Assembly (NCBI GenBank): GCA_937951695.1
Contig: CALFBL010000010.1
Coordinates: forward strand, 1 to 7,715
From: an uncultured Granulosicoccaceae bacterium
GTDB lineage: Bacteria; Pseudomonadota; Gammaproteobacteria; Granulosicoccales; Granulosicoccaceae
DNA: 7,715 bases
Direction: 5' to 3'
Shown here one piece after another: positions 5,844 to 7,715 of the stretch (its first letter is position 1; each line of letters begins with the position of its first letter). The translations under genes were made by a program, and so were the position numbers. The notes beneath the pieces are model-generated. The model ran no database searches, had not been told where the DNA came from, and saw only the letters and a list, made by a program, of their open reading frames with translations.

Positions 5844-7715
5844 TCAGTCCGCGCGCGCCATTCGCCCAGCCCGGATAAAACAGAACAGAAAAAGCGAAAA
5901 CAAACTGATTATTGACGCACTACCACCAAACAACCCACCATCTGAGCTACTACGTTCACTCGTTGCTACTTGAACATCGGAGACTACAGCTTCTGCTTTC
6001 TCACCGCTGTCAGCAGATTCTACGTCTGACTCGTCATTGGCAGTAGAATCAACCATTGGATTGTTGTCTGTTGAATCATCAAAAACGGAATTGTCAGCTG
6101 CTAGTTCATCCGTTTTTGCATTATCTGTATCGTCTGCGTTGCCCGACTCTGAAGTGTCAGGCTCGATCACCGGAGCGAGAAAATCGTTCGTACCATCCGT
6201 GACTACCGGGCCATGATCTGTTGGGACAAAGTTCGGATCACTGGTGATCACAAATTTATCGAACGCTAAGCCGTCTTCTCGCATCCAAAAATTAACCATA
6301 TTCACACCAGCATCAACAACATTCAATGACGCGATAGGATCACTCGGCGTGTGGCGTGACCAAGTCCATTCAGCCGGAAATTGATCTATGCGGTACGCAG
6401 TGCTGGCGATGGTTCCGTTCAGACCAATCTGAATACTGTCACTGGTGCCAACACCTGCGTTGTTTGTGTCTCCCAATCCGCGAACCCAGATATAATGCTT
6501 GCCAGGGGAATTGAAGTACACCATATAGCTCAGCATAGGCGTGTTGTTAGCGGAATCTGCCAGCGCACCCTCATCCGGTGTTGTGATCATCGCATCATTA
6601 TTACTCGAATCCCCCAGTGCAACGTGCGTCCACTGATGACTTGATGTCTTAGTACTGACATCGAAGTATTCCGCTTCCATTGAAATCAAGGTAGCGCGAT
6701 TAGGGGTGCCAGAACCGGGTAATGGTGTGGGGGACGGTTGTGGAACGGGCTCAGGTTGTGGAGCTGGCTCAGGTTGTGGAGCGGGCTCAGGTTGTGGAGC
6801 GGATTCTGGCTCAGTCCTAGCCGGCGGATTGTTGTCCACTAATAAAGATCGAACGGTATTCGTTGCCTTCTGGGCGATCGGCGCACCGCCGCCAGCGACA
6901 ATCAAACGACCATCGACGATTCTCGCGATGGGTGCCACTAAGTCATCTGCTAGCGTTTTGAAGGTACTCCACTTATTCGATCGCGGGTTGTACTTCCACA
7001 CTTTGTTCTTCGCGTTCTCACCACCCACCGTGTAGATTTCATTCTTATAAACAAATGTACCTGGCTCAGAATGGGAGTTCTTGTTTGGCATCCCGGCTTT
7101 CTGCGACCATTTGTTGGTACTGGGGTTAAAAGCGTGTACCAGCGGCGTGTCTTGCGTGTTCTTGCCTGGGCAATTATCGTGACCATACTGACCACCCATC
7201 GCGTAGATAACGCCACCGACAACCGCGGTAGAAAAGTGGTTGCGCGGACTAGGCATGGCGACGCTGTTCTTCCAGCCTGCACCCGTTGCGTTCAAATCTA
7301 AAACATAATGATGAGCAACATCGCAACGTGCGTTGGCGTCGAGACCACCGAACCAATGAATTTTATTGTTGACCAGGGCCGCGCCACCTGCGGCAACAGG
7401 TCTCGGCATATCGGGCCCACGGCGCCATTTACGGTTGTTTAGATTGAAGATCCAGATTTTTTTGGACACACGACCGGGGTGTCTACCAACACGGCCACCA
7501 ATGAGCCAAACATCAGCACCCACTCGGACAACACCGTTGTGAGTCATCGCTGTGTCATTCATCACAGTCGTTGAACCGATGATGCTCCACTGCCGGGTTG
7601 CCGCATCGTACTTTTCGATAGAATCGGCAATTGCAAGGCCAGGCTTAAAGCCGTTGAAGACATAGATATCATCACGGTATTCCACCGTGGTGGCCTCAAC
7701 CCGAGACACCTTCAT
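5844..7715 (-). CDS. Kelch-repeat / carbohydrate-binding surface protein with GlyGly-CTERM-like tail, N-terminus beyond window
   Basis: The frame is open to the right window edge. A Met codon lies at the very edge, but the kelch pattern is already running there, so the true start and an expected export signal are outside. The visible 623 residues hold about six kelch blades (residues 1-280; FNGF, LIGGR, WFGGL, AMGGQ, TVGGE and VAGGG turns). After these come a PQPEPA linker (302-334) and a jelly-roll carbohydrate-binding-like domain (about 341-492) starting SMEAEYF and ending FWMREDGLAFDKFVIT, as in CBM6/35-like modules. A Ser/Asp/Glu-rich stretch (515-590) follows. The end is tripartite: DGGLFGGS (592-599), a hydrophobic segment (600-614) and a basic tail RAGRMARAD (615-623). 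Such tails direct sorting and cleavage by rhombosortase or a related protease, so the protein is probably exported and surface-attached, binding a glycan. No catalytic domain is visible and the ligand is unknown. Confidence 0.82.
   Translation of the reverse strand: MKVSRVEATTVEYRDDIYVFNGFKPGLAIADSIEKYDAATRQWSIIGSTTVMNDTAMTHNGVVRVGADVWLIGGRVGRHPGRVSKKIWIFNLNNRKWRRGPDMPRPVAAGGAALVNNKIHWFGGLDANARCDVAHHYVLDLNATGAGWKNSVAMPSPRNHFSTAVVGGVIYAMGGQYGHDNCPGKNTQDTPLVHAFNPSTNKWSQKAGMPNKNSHSEPGTFVYKNEIYTVGGENAKNKVWKYNPRSNKWSTFKTLADDLVAPIARIVDGRLIVAGGGAPIAQKATNTVRSLLVDNNPPARTEPESAPQPEPAPQPEPAPQPEPVPQPSPTPLPGSGTPNRATLISMEAEYFDVSTKTSSHQWTHVALGDSSNNDAMITTPDEGALADSANNTPMLSYMVYFNSPGKHYIWVRGLGDTNNAGVGTSDSIQIGLNGTIASTAYRIDQFPAEWTWSRHTPSDPIASLNVVDAGVNMVNFWMREDGLAFDKFVITSDPNFVPTDHGPVVTDGTNDFLAPVIEPDTSESGNADDTDNAKTDELAADNSVFDDSTDNNPMVDSTANDESDVESADSGEKAEAVVSDVQVATSERSSSDGGLFGGSASIISLFSLFLFCFIRAGRMARAD
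6736..6807 (-). repeat. Four-copy 18-bp tandem repeat encoding the PQPEPA linker
   Basis: Four consecutive 18-bp units (plus pattern GGTTGTGGAGCGGGCTCA with small changes) encode six-residue Pro-Gln-Pro-Glu-Pro-Ala units on the minus strand. They join the kelch domain to the carbohydrate-binding domain. Copy number could vary without frame loss. Confidence 0.88.

Noticed and set aside
6706..7035. Gly/Cys-rich repetitive plus-strand frame
   Set aside because: It arises from the 18-bp linker repeat of the kelch protein read antisense.
7713..7715. ATG at the right edge as true start of the kelch protein
   Set aside because: The kelch pattern is already under way at this point and no export signal follows, so the codon is most likely internal and the gene continues beyond the window.

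Overview
The window looks like chromosomal DNA of a Gram-negative, probably marine-type gammaproteobacterium. This placement is inferred from an AmpG-type muropeptide permease, a C-terminal surface-sorting tail resembling the GlyGly-CTERM/rhombosortase type, sigma70-like promoter spacing and about 50% GC. No rRNA, tRNA or taxon-specific marker is present, so the genus is not claimed.

Layout, left to right: (1) 1-1202, minus: most of a DUF222/13E12-type protein of the HNH-endonuclease class, cut by the left window edge before its expected HNH domain, with a clear RBS and a good sigma70 promoter. (2) 1457-2782, minus: a compact GH84 beta-N-acetylglucosaminidase with no signal peptide, carrying an in-frame 12-bp tandem repeat. 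(3) 2919-4385, plus: an AmpG-like MFS permease, divergent from the GH84 gene. (4) 4382-4813, minus: a T7-lysozyme-type N-acetylmuramoyl-L-alanine amidase, tail to tail with ampG and sharing a CTAG at the two stop codons. (5) 5004-5780, plus: a cytoplasmic-looking two-SH3b plus NlpC/P60 endopeptidase (YkfC-like), divergent from the amidase. (6) 5844-7715, minus: a kelch / carbohydrate-binding / sorting-tail surface protein, cut at its N-terminus by the right window edge.

Genes 2 to 5 make biochemical sense together as a peptidoglycan (muropeptide) recycling set. AmpG would import GlcNAc-anhydroMurNAc-peptides, the glucosaminidase would remove GlcNAc, the amidase would free the stem peptide, and the NlpC/P60 enzyme would split L-Ala-D-Glu from the diamino acid part. 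The unusual point is that two canonical enzymes appear to be replaced: GH84 stands where GH3 NagZ is expected, and a Cys-ligand T7-lysozyme-like amidase stands where AmpD is expected. The four genes form two divergent pairs rather than an operon. The pathway assignment is inference from family membership and adjacency; the family assignments themselves rest on visible motifs.
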